In this document: piece by piece, positions 7,988 to 14,497 of the stretch
Layout of the letters: each line of letters starts with the position of its first letter
Numbering within the stretch: the first letter of the stretch is position 1
From: Pontibacter sp. FD36
Lineage (GTDB): Bacteria; Bacteroidota; Bacteroidia; Cytophagales; Hymenobacteraceae
Direction: 5' to 3'
Length of the DNA: 64,000 nt
Assembly: GCF_015686655.1 (NCBI RefSeq)
Contig: NZ_JADPMP010000012.1
Coordinates: 124,001 to 188,000 of the forward strand
Program-made: the position numbers and the translations under genes
The notes under the pieces: model-generated
Seen by the model: the letters and a program-made list of their open reading frames with translations, nothing else
The model's database searches: none
What the model was told of the DNA's origin: nothing

Positions 7988-8737
7988 ATGAACAGAGACT
8001 TTGATCGTAAGGATAACCGACGCAAAAACCACTACGCTGATTTCGACCAGTACGGAAACCCGCGCACCGGCAATACCAACAGCCTGTCCAGACGCGACCC
8101 GGAAGGCAGTAATCGCGACCAAAGCAGCGAGCACCGTGGCTATGACAGCCGGGACAGCCGCAGCCGCATGTCGTCTGACGCACGTGCCTACGGCGACTTC
8201 AGCGGGGGCACACGCTACGGCGAAGGTGGCAGCACCTATGGTGGTGGATCGGCCTACGGGGATTCGTACTACGGTATGTCAGGTCACGAAGGGCCGCGCT
8301 ACCGCGATGCCGGCAGAAGTCGTTCAGGAGACGAACGCCACGGCTTTGATGACCGTGACCGGGATGACTACAGCCGCCAGAACTATGGCCGCTCAGGAGG
8401 CAACAACTACAGTGGCCGCATGAACGACAACAGCGACACAAGCTACCGTGGCACAGGCAACATCTATGGCAGCCGTCCCGGCCCTGGCTCTACTTACAGT
8501 GACCGCGACCGCGACGATAGAGGCTATGACCGGGGCTACCGCGACTTTGGCAGCACTGGCTACGGCTCTACCGGCTACAACAACCGTGACGAAGACCGCA
8601 TGCGCAGCATCTCCGGAAACTACAGAAATGAAGCTCGTAGAAATAGGGACTCAGATGACAATCGCCGCTACAACAGGGGAGGGCATGAATGGAACTTCGA
8701 TAGGAGAGACCGTAACTACCGTGACTGGAATGACTAA
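7988..8737 (+). CDS. Disordered Arg/Asp/Gly/Tyr-rich protein (1)
   Basis: A 249-residue hydrophilic, low-complexity protein with no signal peptide or membrane helix. It consists of RD, RGY, DRD, GYDRGY and YGSTGY units, with almost no hydrophobic residues after the MNRDFDRKDNRRKNHY start. It is compositionally and positionally similar to 49037-49759 (same MNR start, RDRD/YGS units, similar length), and both are followed by terminators with a GCAGCCGCT arm. Such RGG/RGY-like proteins are expected to be intrinsically disordered; a role in desiccation or stress protection or in nucleic-acid condensation is only a guess. The start AAGCTATG has a poor ribosome site, as is normal in Bacteroidota. 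Confidence 0.75.
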   Translation: MNRDFDRKDNRRKNHYADFDQYGNPRTGNTNSLSRRDPEGSNRDQSSEHRGYDSRDSRSRMSSDARAYGDFSGGTRYGEGGSTYGGGSAYGDSYYGMSGHEGPRYRDAGRSRSGDERHGFDDRDRDDYSRQNYGRSGGNNYSGRMNDNSDTSYRGTGNIYGSRPGPGSTYSDRDRDDRGYDRGYRDFGSTGYGSTGYNNRDEDRMRSISGNYRNEARRNRDSDDNRRYNRGGHEWNFDRRDRNYRDWND

Positions 8738-8777
8738 GTCTGTTACCCTCAGGGTATAAACAGGCCATACATATTGC

Positions 8778-8817
8778 GCAGCCGCTTTTCCAGAGAGAGA
8801 AGCGGCTGCTTTATTTT
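8778..8817 (+). terminator. Rho-independent terminator
   Basis: Arms GCAGCCGCTT (8778-8787) and AAGCGGCTGC (8800-8809) with a T-rich tail (TTTATTTT). The arm core GCAGCCGCT is also found in the terminator of the paralog at 49788-49820. Confidence 0.85.
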
Positions 8818-8861
8818 GCAGATTATTGGGGATAGCCACCGAAAATGCTTATTTTTTGGCT

Positions 8862-10256
8862 ATGAAACGTCCGATTACAAAAGCCGCCCTGCTGCTATCC
8901 CTTACGCTGGCGCACACCTTGGCCCTGGCCCAGACCACAACTGCTAAACTGACATCCGCCTTCCAGAAGTTTGAAGCCGACCCACAGTTGCAAAACGGCA
9001 TCGCGTCGCTCTACGTCATCGATGCTAAAACGGGGCAGGTTGTGTTCGACCGCAACAGCAAAGTCGGATTGGCTCCGGCCTCCACCATGAAGATCATCAC
9101 CAGCATCAGCGCTTACGAACTGCTGGGCAAAGACTACCGCTACGAAACGAAATTTGCCCTGCGCAAAACCGGCGATAACGCTTCGCTAATGATACAGCCA
9201 AGTGGCGACCCGACCTTCGGGAGCTGGCGCTGGCCCCTGACCAAAGAGGGTAATGTGCTGAAAGGGATTACACAGGCCCTGCAGCGCACAGGTATAAAAT
9301 CGGTGGGAGAGGTAGTCGTGAGTAATGAAGGCTGGAACGAAGAAACTGTGCCCGATGGCTGGATGTGGCAGGACATTGCCAACTATTACGGTGCCGGTCC
9401 TGCCAAGCTCAACTGGCGCGAGAACCAGTATGACGTCATCCTGAGATCAGGAAAGCAGATCGGCGACCCGGTGTCGATCGTGAAAACGGTGCCCAACCTC
9501 AACGGCTATACCTTGCGCTCCGAACTGACCTCTGCCGCAGCAGGCACGGGCGATAATGCCTATATCTACTTCCCGGTAGGTACCAGTGCGGCCGCCATCC
9601 GGGGAACTATACCTGTCAACGAGAGTAGCTTCAAAATATCCGGCGCACTGCCCTCTGGTGCCAATCAGTTTGTGAGCATGCTGGCCGATACGCTCCGAAC
9701 TTTAGGTATAGGCATGCCGCATCAGGCTATAATGCAGCACAACGGCACGCCGCAGCAGGGCTATACCTTGTTTCATACCGTCACTTCACCGCCCCTGGAT
9801 AGTGTGGTGTACTGGTTCAACCGCAAGAGCGTGAACCTGTATGGTGAAGCACTTGTGAAAACCATCGCTTACAAGAGCAACGGCACCAGCGACACCCGCA
9901 AAGGGCTGGAGCAGATCAGGCAGCACTGGAAGACGCAAGGTATAGCCGAAACCGAATTGGCCATGGTAGACGGCTCGGGCCTGTCGCCGCTCAACCGCGT
10001 GACTACCCATGCACAGGTACGGCTGCTTCAGCATGCCCGCCAGCAAAACTGGTACCCTGGTTTCTATGCCTCGTTGCCACAGTTCAACGGCATGAAAATG
10101 AAAAGCGGTACCATTCGTGGTGCGAAAGGCTTTACCGGTTATCACAAAGCGAAGGACGGACGCGAGTATGTTTTTGCTTTCGTGGTGAACAACTACAACG
10201 GCTCCGCCTCAGCGCTGGTCAAAAAGATGTACCATGTGCTGGACGAGTTGAAGTAA
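8862..10256 (+). CDS. dacB: D-Ala-D-Ala carboxypeptidase/endopeptidase (PBP4 type)
   Basis: A 464-residue exported serine peptidase of the S13/PBP4 family that trims or cleaves peptidoglycan cross-links in the periplasm. The start is ATG 8862, which gives a clean signal peptide (ALLLSLTLAHTLALAQ); the frame extends only to a TTG at 8826. The catalytic SxxK is S74-T-M-K77 in LAPASTMKIIT, the SxN-type motif is in FNRKSVNLYGEA, and the third motif is KSG in MKMKSGTIRGAKGFTGY. Length and motif spacing are normal for the family. It stands alone between two terminators. Confidence 0.95.
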   Translation: MKRPITKAALLLSLTLAHTLALAQTTTAKLTSAFQKFEADPQLQNGIASLYVIDAKTGQVVFDRNSKVGLAPASTMKIITSISAYELLGKDYRYETKFALRKTGDNASLMIQPSGDPTFGSWRWPLTKEGNVLKGITQALQRTGIKSVGEVVVSNEGWNEETVPDGWMWQDIANYYGAGPAKLNWRENQYDVILRSGKQIGDPVSIVKTVPNLNGYTLRSELTSAAAGTGDNAYIYFPVGTSAAAIRGTIPVNESSFKISGALPSGANQFVSMLADTLRTLGIGMPHQAIMQHNGTPQQGYTLFHTVTSPPLDSVVYWFNRKSVNLYGEALVKTIAYKSNGTSDTRKGLEQIRQHWKTQGIAETELAMVDGSGLSPLNRVTTHAQVRLLQHARQQNWYPGFYASLPQFNGMKMKSGTIRGAKGFTGYHKAKDGREYVFAFVVNNYNGSASALVKKMYHVLDELK

Positions 10257-10280
10257 ATTAGCTTATTCGAAATACAGGAA

Positions 10281-10320
10281 AAGCAAAAGCCCCGGCATCT
10301 AGATGCCGGGGCTTTTGCTT
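10281..10320. terminator. Perfect 40-bp palindromic terminator
   Basis: Each 20-nt half (AAGCAAAAGCCCCGGCATCT and its complement) matches perfectly, with CTAG at the centre. As RNA it gives an 18-bp stem with a CUAG loop. It lies between convergent dacB (+) and the 10347-10685 gene (-) and should act in both directions. Confidence 0.9.
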
Positions 10321-10346
10321 TGTGACCATTTGGCCCATTTTTAAGG

Positions 10347-10685
10347 CTAGTGTTTTTCGTTTCCTAGGCCTTCGTTGCTCTTGTGCCCTTTCAGGGTGCT
10401 GGCATTCGGCTGATTGTTTCGGAACTCCTTGTCGGTGCTGTCGGCACCACGACTGGTGGTAGTAGGGTTGGCATTAGAGCCTTGCGGGCTGTTTTGCTCG
10501 TTCGGATTGTCTTTGCCATGCTTGGCACCGCCACTGCTGCCTTCACGGCTTGGCTTGTTTTCGCCGCGGGTATTGTCCGCTCCGCCTGCCACAGGGCCTG
10601 TCTGTTTGCCTTTGCCCAGTCCGCTTACGCCTTCACCTTTTCTTGAATTCGGGTCTTCTGAAATATTTCTATTGTTGTCGCTCAT
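10347..10685 (-). CDS. Disordered Gly/Asn/Lys-rich small protein
   Basis: A 112-residue, very hydrophilic, low-complexity protein (SDNNRNISEDPNSRKGEG, GKGKQTGPVAGGADNTRG, NPTTTSRGADSTDKEFRNNQ) with no hydrophobic core. It recalls small stress-associated, hydrophilin-like proteins, but I cannot name a family. It is a single gene upstream of the DoxX gene on the opposite strand, with the shared terminator at its 3' end. Confidence 0.65.
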   Translation of the reverse strand: MSDNNRNISEDPNSRKGEGVSGLGKGKQTGPVAGGADNTRGENKPSREGSSGGAKHGKDNPNEQNSPQGSNANPTTTSRGADSTDKEFRNNQPNASTLKGHKSNEGLGNEKH

Positions 10686-10917
10686 GGTTTGTTTTCTTTT
10701 AGATAGAACATATAAATCGACCGAACGCCTGGGCTTCGGTCACTTAGTTGTACGAACTAGCCCCCTGAAAAGGTTGAGAAGGATACCTGCTATAGTCATT
10801 AAGCAACTCACTGGCAGGCAGGTATATTTTAACATTAAGCCCCAAAACACGTTAGCTCCTTTTGTAAGTGCTTGTTTAACAGCCTGCTAAGAAAGGCAGG
10901 TCTAAATCTCAATAACT

Positions 10918-11343
10918 ATGGAAAGATTTCTAGGACCCTACAGCCCGCAGCTGTATGCCATACTGCGCATCGTTTCAGGTCTGATGTTTGCCATGCACGG
11001 CACTCAAAAGCTCTTTGGCTGGCCCGGCGACGGCAATACAGTGGAGCTGGCTTCGATGATGGGAGTGGCCGGTATAGTCGAACTGGTTGCCGGACTTATG
11101 ATCGCGTTTGGATTCCTGACAGGCTGGGCCGCTTTTATTGCCAGTGGTCAGATGGCGGTTGCCTTCTTCACGGCTCACCTGCCCGAAGGCTGGAATCCGC
11201 TGCTCAACAACGGCGAAAAAGCCGTGCTTTACTGCTTTCTGTTTCTGTACATGGCTGCCCGTGGTTCAGGTATCTGGAGTATCGACGCTGCCATGGGAAG
11301 AGGTACGAGGCGAGATGCCGACAGGAAGCCCAGCTATACCTGA
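10918..11343 (+). CDS. DoxX family membrane protein
   Basis: A 141-residue inner-membrane protein with about four helices. The family signature is present: YAILRIVSGLMFAMHGTQKLFGWPG at the first helix, then GIVELVAGLMIAFGFLTGWAAFIASGQM and AVLYCFLFLYMAARGSG. DoxX proteins are linked to redox and quinone-related membrane functions, but the exact reaction is unknown. The last codons (Ser-Tyr-Thr-stop) contain a CTATACCT octamer that forms a hairpin with a second copy before msrB. Confidence 0.88.
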   Translation: MERFLGPYSPQLYAILRIVSGLMFAMHGTQKLFGWPGDGNTVELASMMGVAGIVELVAGLMIAFGFLTGWAAFIASGQMAVAFFTAHLPEGWNPLLNNGEKAVLYCFLFLYMAARGSGIWSIDAAMGRGTRRDADRKPSYT

Positions 11344-11378
11344 CAGGTCAGAAACGGATTCCACTGGTCAGGTATAGC
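11333..11378. repeat. Inverted pair of the AGGTATAG octamer
   Basis: Twelve-bp arms at 11333-11344 and 11367-11378 contain CTATACCTGAC and its complement around a 22-nt loop. The left arm overlaps the DoxX stop codon; the right arm lies 15 bp before the msrB start. Confidence 0.75.
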
Positions 11379-11392
11379 CGCGTATAAAGAAC

Positions 11393-11851
11393 ATGCTACG
11401 CTGGAAAGACATCATCTACTACGCCAAATACGGCAATCCTGAACCTTACGAAAAAGTGGAAAAGACGGAGGAGGAGTGGAGGCAAGAGCTGACGGAAGCA
11501 CAGTACCAGGTGCTCCGCCAGAGAGCAACCGAGCCGCCCTACCGCAATGCCTACTGCCGCTCCTATGAGCCGGGAATCTATACCTGCGCAGGCTGTGGAC
11601 AAATGCTGTTCAATGCTACAGAAAAGTACCACGCTATTTCCGGCTGGCCCAGTTTCACACAACCGGCCAGGCGGGGAGCTATCCGCTATACCTTCGACGA
11701 CAGCCATCATATGCAACGCATTGAGGCGATCTGTAATGTGTGCGGAGGCCATCTGGGCCATGTCTTCAACGACGGGCCTGAACCGGGAGGACTGCGCTAC
11801 TGCATCAACTCAGCGAGTATGGTCAGGCTGCAGGACAGCTGTGAGGGGTAG
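11393..11851 (+). CDS. msrB: Peptide-methionine (R)-S-oxide reductase
   Basis: A 152-residue MsrB that reduces the R form of methionine sulfoxide in oxidised proteins. Zinc-binding pairs are C65-x-x-C68 and C114-x-x-C117; ISGWPSF, GGHLGHVFNDGP and the catalytic RYCINSAS (C137) are all present. There is no signal peptide, so it acts in the cytoplasm. It is complete and starts 49 bp after the DoxX gene, with which it may share a transcript; both fit an oxidative-stress group. Confidence 0.95.
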   Translation: MLRWKDIIYYAKYGNPEPYEKVEKTEEEWRQELTEAQYQVLRQRATEPPYRNAYCRSYEPGIYTCAGCGQMLFNATEKYHAISGWPSFTQPARRGAIRYTFDDSHHMQRIEAICNVCGGHLGHVFNDGPEPGGLRYCINSASMVRLQDSCEG

Positions 11852-11892
11852 AAGCTTGCAGGTGCCGGAGCATAACCTGAAGCAGGCAGTGT

Positions 11893-11925
11893 AGGTATAG
11901 CTGATTTTATGTCATCGCTATACCT
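11893..11925. repeat. Inverted pair of the AGGTATAG octamer
   Basis: Nine-bp arms AGGTATAGC (11893-11901) and GCTATACCT (11917-11925) with a 15-nt loop, between convergent msrB and the TPR gene. It may serve as a weak terminator, as paired uptake sequences do in Neisseria and Pasteurellaceae. Confidence 0.7.
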
Positions 11926-11937
11926 GATCAGCATACC

Positions 11938-13065
11938 TTAATTGCACTTATTGTATTTCATTAGCTCCATGGCGTTGCGGTTGCCCAACTGGTGCGCTTT
12001 GGTTAGGTCGGTGCAGGCTTTGGCAGTTTGCTTCAGGGCCATATAGCAATAGCCGCGTCCCAGGTATGCGCCAGGTGATTTTGCATCCAGGCTAAGGGCG
12101 CGTGTAAAGTCCTTTTCGCCACCGGCATAGTCTTTCACTTTGATTTTCAATTCACCACGTTTCGTATAAAACTCGGCATTTTTGCTGTTAAGGCTGATTG
12201 CCTTGTTATAATCTGTCAGGGCTTCCTGCGTCTGGCCGGTTTGGGTATAAGCCATGGCGCGATTGGCATAGGCCTCCGAACGGCTTTTATCCAGCGCAAT
12301 TACATTCGTCAGATCCTGTATGGCACCCGATGTGTTCCCGCGCATGTGACGGAGCAGGGCCCTGTTGAAGTAAGCATCAGCGTGTGCCGGATCCAGTTTA
12401 ACTGTGGTGGCATAGTCTGCTTCTGCTGCCGTGTGCTGCGCCAGCTGTTCCAGTGTCAAAGCTCTGTGAAAGTAGGCTTCGGCCGAAGTGGCGTCCAGCT
12501 GTATGGCCTTGTCAAAGTGCCGTTTGGCTGCTTCAAAGTCTCCGGCACCATCACTCAGCTTGCCCAGCTCGATGTGGGCTGTGGCAGAAGGGGCCAGTTC
12601 AATGCTTTTCAATAGGTGCTGTCGGGCGGGTGCTGTTTTGTTGTCGAGGAGCAGGGCCAGGGCGCACTGGTAGTAGAGGGCTGCATCCTGGGGCGCGAGC
12701 CGGATCGCTTTGCCATAGTCATACTGAGCGCCTTCCATGTCCTTCAGGTGCACCTTCACCAGCGCCCTGTTACTGAAACCGTCTTTGCTTCCTGCATTGA
12801 GCAGCAAGGCCCGGTCGAGGTCTGTCAGAGCAGCTTCGTATTTTTTGAGATTCAGGTAGGCCAATCCCCGGTTGTAAAACGGCTCAAAGGTAAAGCTGTC
12901 GCGGACGATGACGATCGTGTAGGCGGCCACAGCCTCCTGGTAGCGACCGGCGTCAAAGTGCTGGTCTGCTAAAGTAAGCGGTGAGGGGCCCGGGTCCTGG
13001 GCATTGGCCTGTATAACAGAAAACAGAAGAAGGAAGCTGAGTAGGATTCGTATCATGCACTGCAT
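11938..13065 (-). CDS. Exported TPR repeat protein
   Basis: A 375-residue protein with a signal peptide (MIRILLSFLLLFSVIQANAQ; the start may be the second Met, codon 4) followed by about nine tetratricopeptide repeats covering almost the whole mature chain (AVAAYTIVIVRDSFTFEPFYNRGLAY, ALTDYNKAISLNSKNAEFYTKRG). Trp is absent and the helix pairs repeat about every 34 residues. It should be a periplasmic protein-interaction scaffold; the partner is unknown. The gene converges on msrB. Confidence 0.85.
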   Translation of the reverse strand: MQCMIRILLSFLLLFSVIQANAQDPGPSPLTLADQHFDAGRYQEAVAAYTIVIVRDSFTFEPFYNRGLAYLNLKKYEAALTDLDRALLLNAGSKDGFSNRALVKVHLKDMEGAQYDYGKAIRLAPQDAALYYQCALALLLDNKTAPARQHLLKSIELAPSATAHIELGKLSDGAGDFEAAKRHFDKAIQLDATSAEAYFHRALTLEQLAQHTAAEADYATTVKLDPAHADAYFNRALLRHMRGNTSGAIQDLTNVIALDKSRSEAYANRAMAYTQTGQTQEALTDYNKAISLNSKNAEFYTKRGELKIKVKDYAGGEKDFTRALSLDAKSPGAYLGRGYCYMALKQTAKACTDLTKAHQLGNRNAMELMKYNKCN

Positions 13066-13075
13066 TTAAAGTGCA

Positions 13076-13083
13076 CAAAGTAA
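13076..13083 (-). promoter_or_regulatory. Candidate -7 box, TPR gene
   Basis: The minus strand reads TTACTTTG followed by TGC, close to TAnnTTTG, 11 bp before the TPR ATG. The same TTACTTTGTGC string precedes the GAF gene at 33030-33037. No clear -33 element. Confidence 0.3.
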
Positions 13084-13124
13084 CGAAAAGTGCCGTCAAT
13101 TCAGCTGCAATTTTTAAGCCTGCT

Positions 13125-13586
13125 TCAATTGCATTGTTTGTCTTTGTTGAGAACCAGAATCACCCTTACAATTTCCTGCGCTTTCTCCTCATCCAGATCA
13201 AGGGCGGAATAAAGGTATTGTATCAGCTCTTCCTCCTTCTCGGTCACCACGCAGTCTGACAGCACCAGTTGGATGGTATGGGCAAACAGGGTCGGGCGGT
13301 TTTCCTCAGCTATAAAGTCCACGGAATTGTCGATCAGTACCTTGCTGCCAACCTGGGCGTGAGCATAGAATACGGATCTGCTGTAAGCCATGATGTCGTG
13401 CCCCTCAAACAGCTTTCTGTTAGCCAGGGTATGAGCCATCACATCCAGTTCTTCATCTGCTACATCATCGTCCACGGCTACGCAGGCGTGCATGATGGCG
13501 ATCCAGGCTTCCTGTTCATTTTGTGGGGTGTAGGTATAGGAGTCGGGCACATTGGTCCGACCTGTGGTGTTAAATACTCCTTCCAT
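13125..13586 (-). CDS. TerB-like tellurite resistance family protein
   Basis: A 153-residue soluble, helical protein with the acidic layout of the TerB fold: EAWIAIMHACVAVDDDVADEELDVMAHTLANRKLF (the first metal-binding-like helix pair with Asp/Glu clusters) and LVLSDCVVTEKEEELIQYLYSALDLDEEKAQEIV. TerB domains bind metal ions and act in membrane-associated stress systems; no other ter genes are nearby, so tellurite resistance as such is not implied. Confidence 0.7.
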   Translation of the reverse strand: MEGVFNTTGRTNVPDSYTYTPQNEQEAWIAIMHACVAVDDDVADEELDVMAHTLANRKLFEGHDIMAYSRSVFYAHAQVGSKVLIDNSVDFIAEENRPTLFAHTIQLVLSDCVVTEKEEELIQYLYSALDLDEEKAQEIVRVILVLNKDKQCN

Positions 13587-13666
13587 CTATTCTTTTATAG
13601 TTCAGTTATTGAGGTACTTGCTTGGTGATGCATTTGTTTTGTGCGGCTCTGTTTTGAGTGGCCAAC

Positions 13667-14470
13667 TCAAGGCAGTTTTGCCAGTATGCGTTCCACCTCT
13701 CGTTTGTAGGCGGGATTCTCATTCATGCCATTGTGCCCCTGTCCTTTAAGCAGCACTAACCGGTCTGTTGGCTTTAGGTGTGCCTTCAACTTTTCAGAGG
13801 AGCCCGGATAGATGATCTCGTCTATCATGCCGTGGAAGAGGGCAATAGGGACCTGGACCTGTTGCACGAAGCGGTACGTATCAAACTTATACTTGAGCAG
13901 GAAGGTAGGCACAAAGGGATACAGGCTCTGCATCAGATCACCCAAACTATAATAAGGGGCCTGCAGGATCAGAAGCCGGGGCTTGTTTTCGGCTGCCAGT
14001 TTCGCCGCAGCGGCTGTCCCTATCGAATAACCAATCACCACGACCTGCTCTTCGCTATACCTGTTCTTCAGGACATCGTAAGCCGTCTGCACGTCTGCAT
14101 AAAACTGGGATTCACTGCTGATGCTGCCTTCGCTTTTGCCATACCCGCGGTAGTCCAGCACAAACACATCGTAATGCAGGTAAGTGTAGGTTTCGTATAC
14201 CCATCCCCAGGAGTCCACCGAGCCGGCATTTCCGTGCAGGTAAAATACGAGTCCTTTCGAATCAGGAACTTTAAAAAGCACACTGTGCAGTTTGGTACCG
14301 TCACTGGCGGGTATAGTAAGCTCCTCAAACTCCTGCCTGAATCCAAAACGGTAATCGGCGGGTAGTTTTTCCGGAAAGAAGATCAGGTTCTCTTGCTGAA
14401 AAGATAAAAAGCCCATAAGCAACAGGTATAGCGAAACCAGTACAATCCCAATGCGAACTAAAGTCTTCAA
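13667..14470 (-). CDS. Alpha/beta hydrolase, membrane-anchored
   Basis: A 267-residue serine hydrolase of the BEM46/ABHD13-like group. An N-terminal hydrophobic helix (residues 5-22) serves as signal anchor. Then follow the oxyanion strand VFYLHGNAGSVDSW, YRGYGKSEG, the nucleophile elbow GYSIG (S149), the acid in FHGMIDEII (about D217) and the His in GQGHNG (about H247), so the triad is complete. The substrate is unknown; esterase or thioesterase activity on lipids is possible. The next gene (ATPase) ends 27 bp downstream on the same strand side. Confidence 0.85.
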   Translation of the reverse strand: MKTLVRIGIVLVSLYLLLMGFLSFQQENLIFFPEKLPADYRFGFRQEFEELTIPASDGTKLHSVLFKVPDSKGLVFYLHGNAGSVDSWGWVYETYTYLHYDVFVLDYRGYGKSEGSISSESQFYADVQTAYDVLKNRYSEEQVVVIGYSIGTAAAAKLAAENKPRLLILQAPYYSLGDLMQSLYPFVPTFLLKYKFDTYRFVQQVQVPIALFHGMIDEIIYPGSSEKLKAHLKPTDRLVLLKGQGHNGMNENPAYKREVERILAKLP

Positions 14471-14497
14471 AGGCTTTGGCTTAGGTATAGCGGCAGC

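Noticed and set aside
8001..8759. Thr/Ala-rich overlapping frames in the disordered-protein gene
   Set aside because: These are frame-shifted readings of Arg/Asp/Gly codons; the MNRDFDRK frame is supported by its paralog at 49037.
10872..11387. Alternative frame across the DoxX gene
   Set aside because: The DoxX frame has clear membrane helices and a family signature; the other frame reads as an Arg/Cys-rich shadow.
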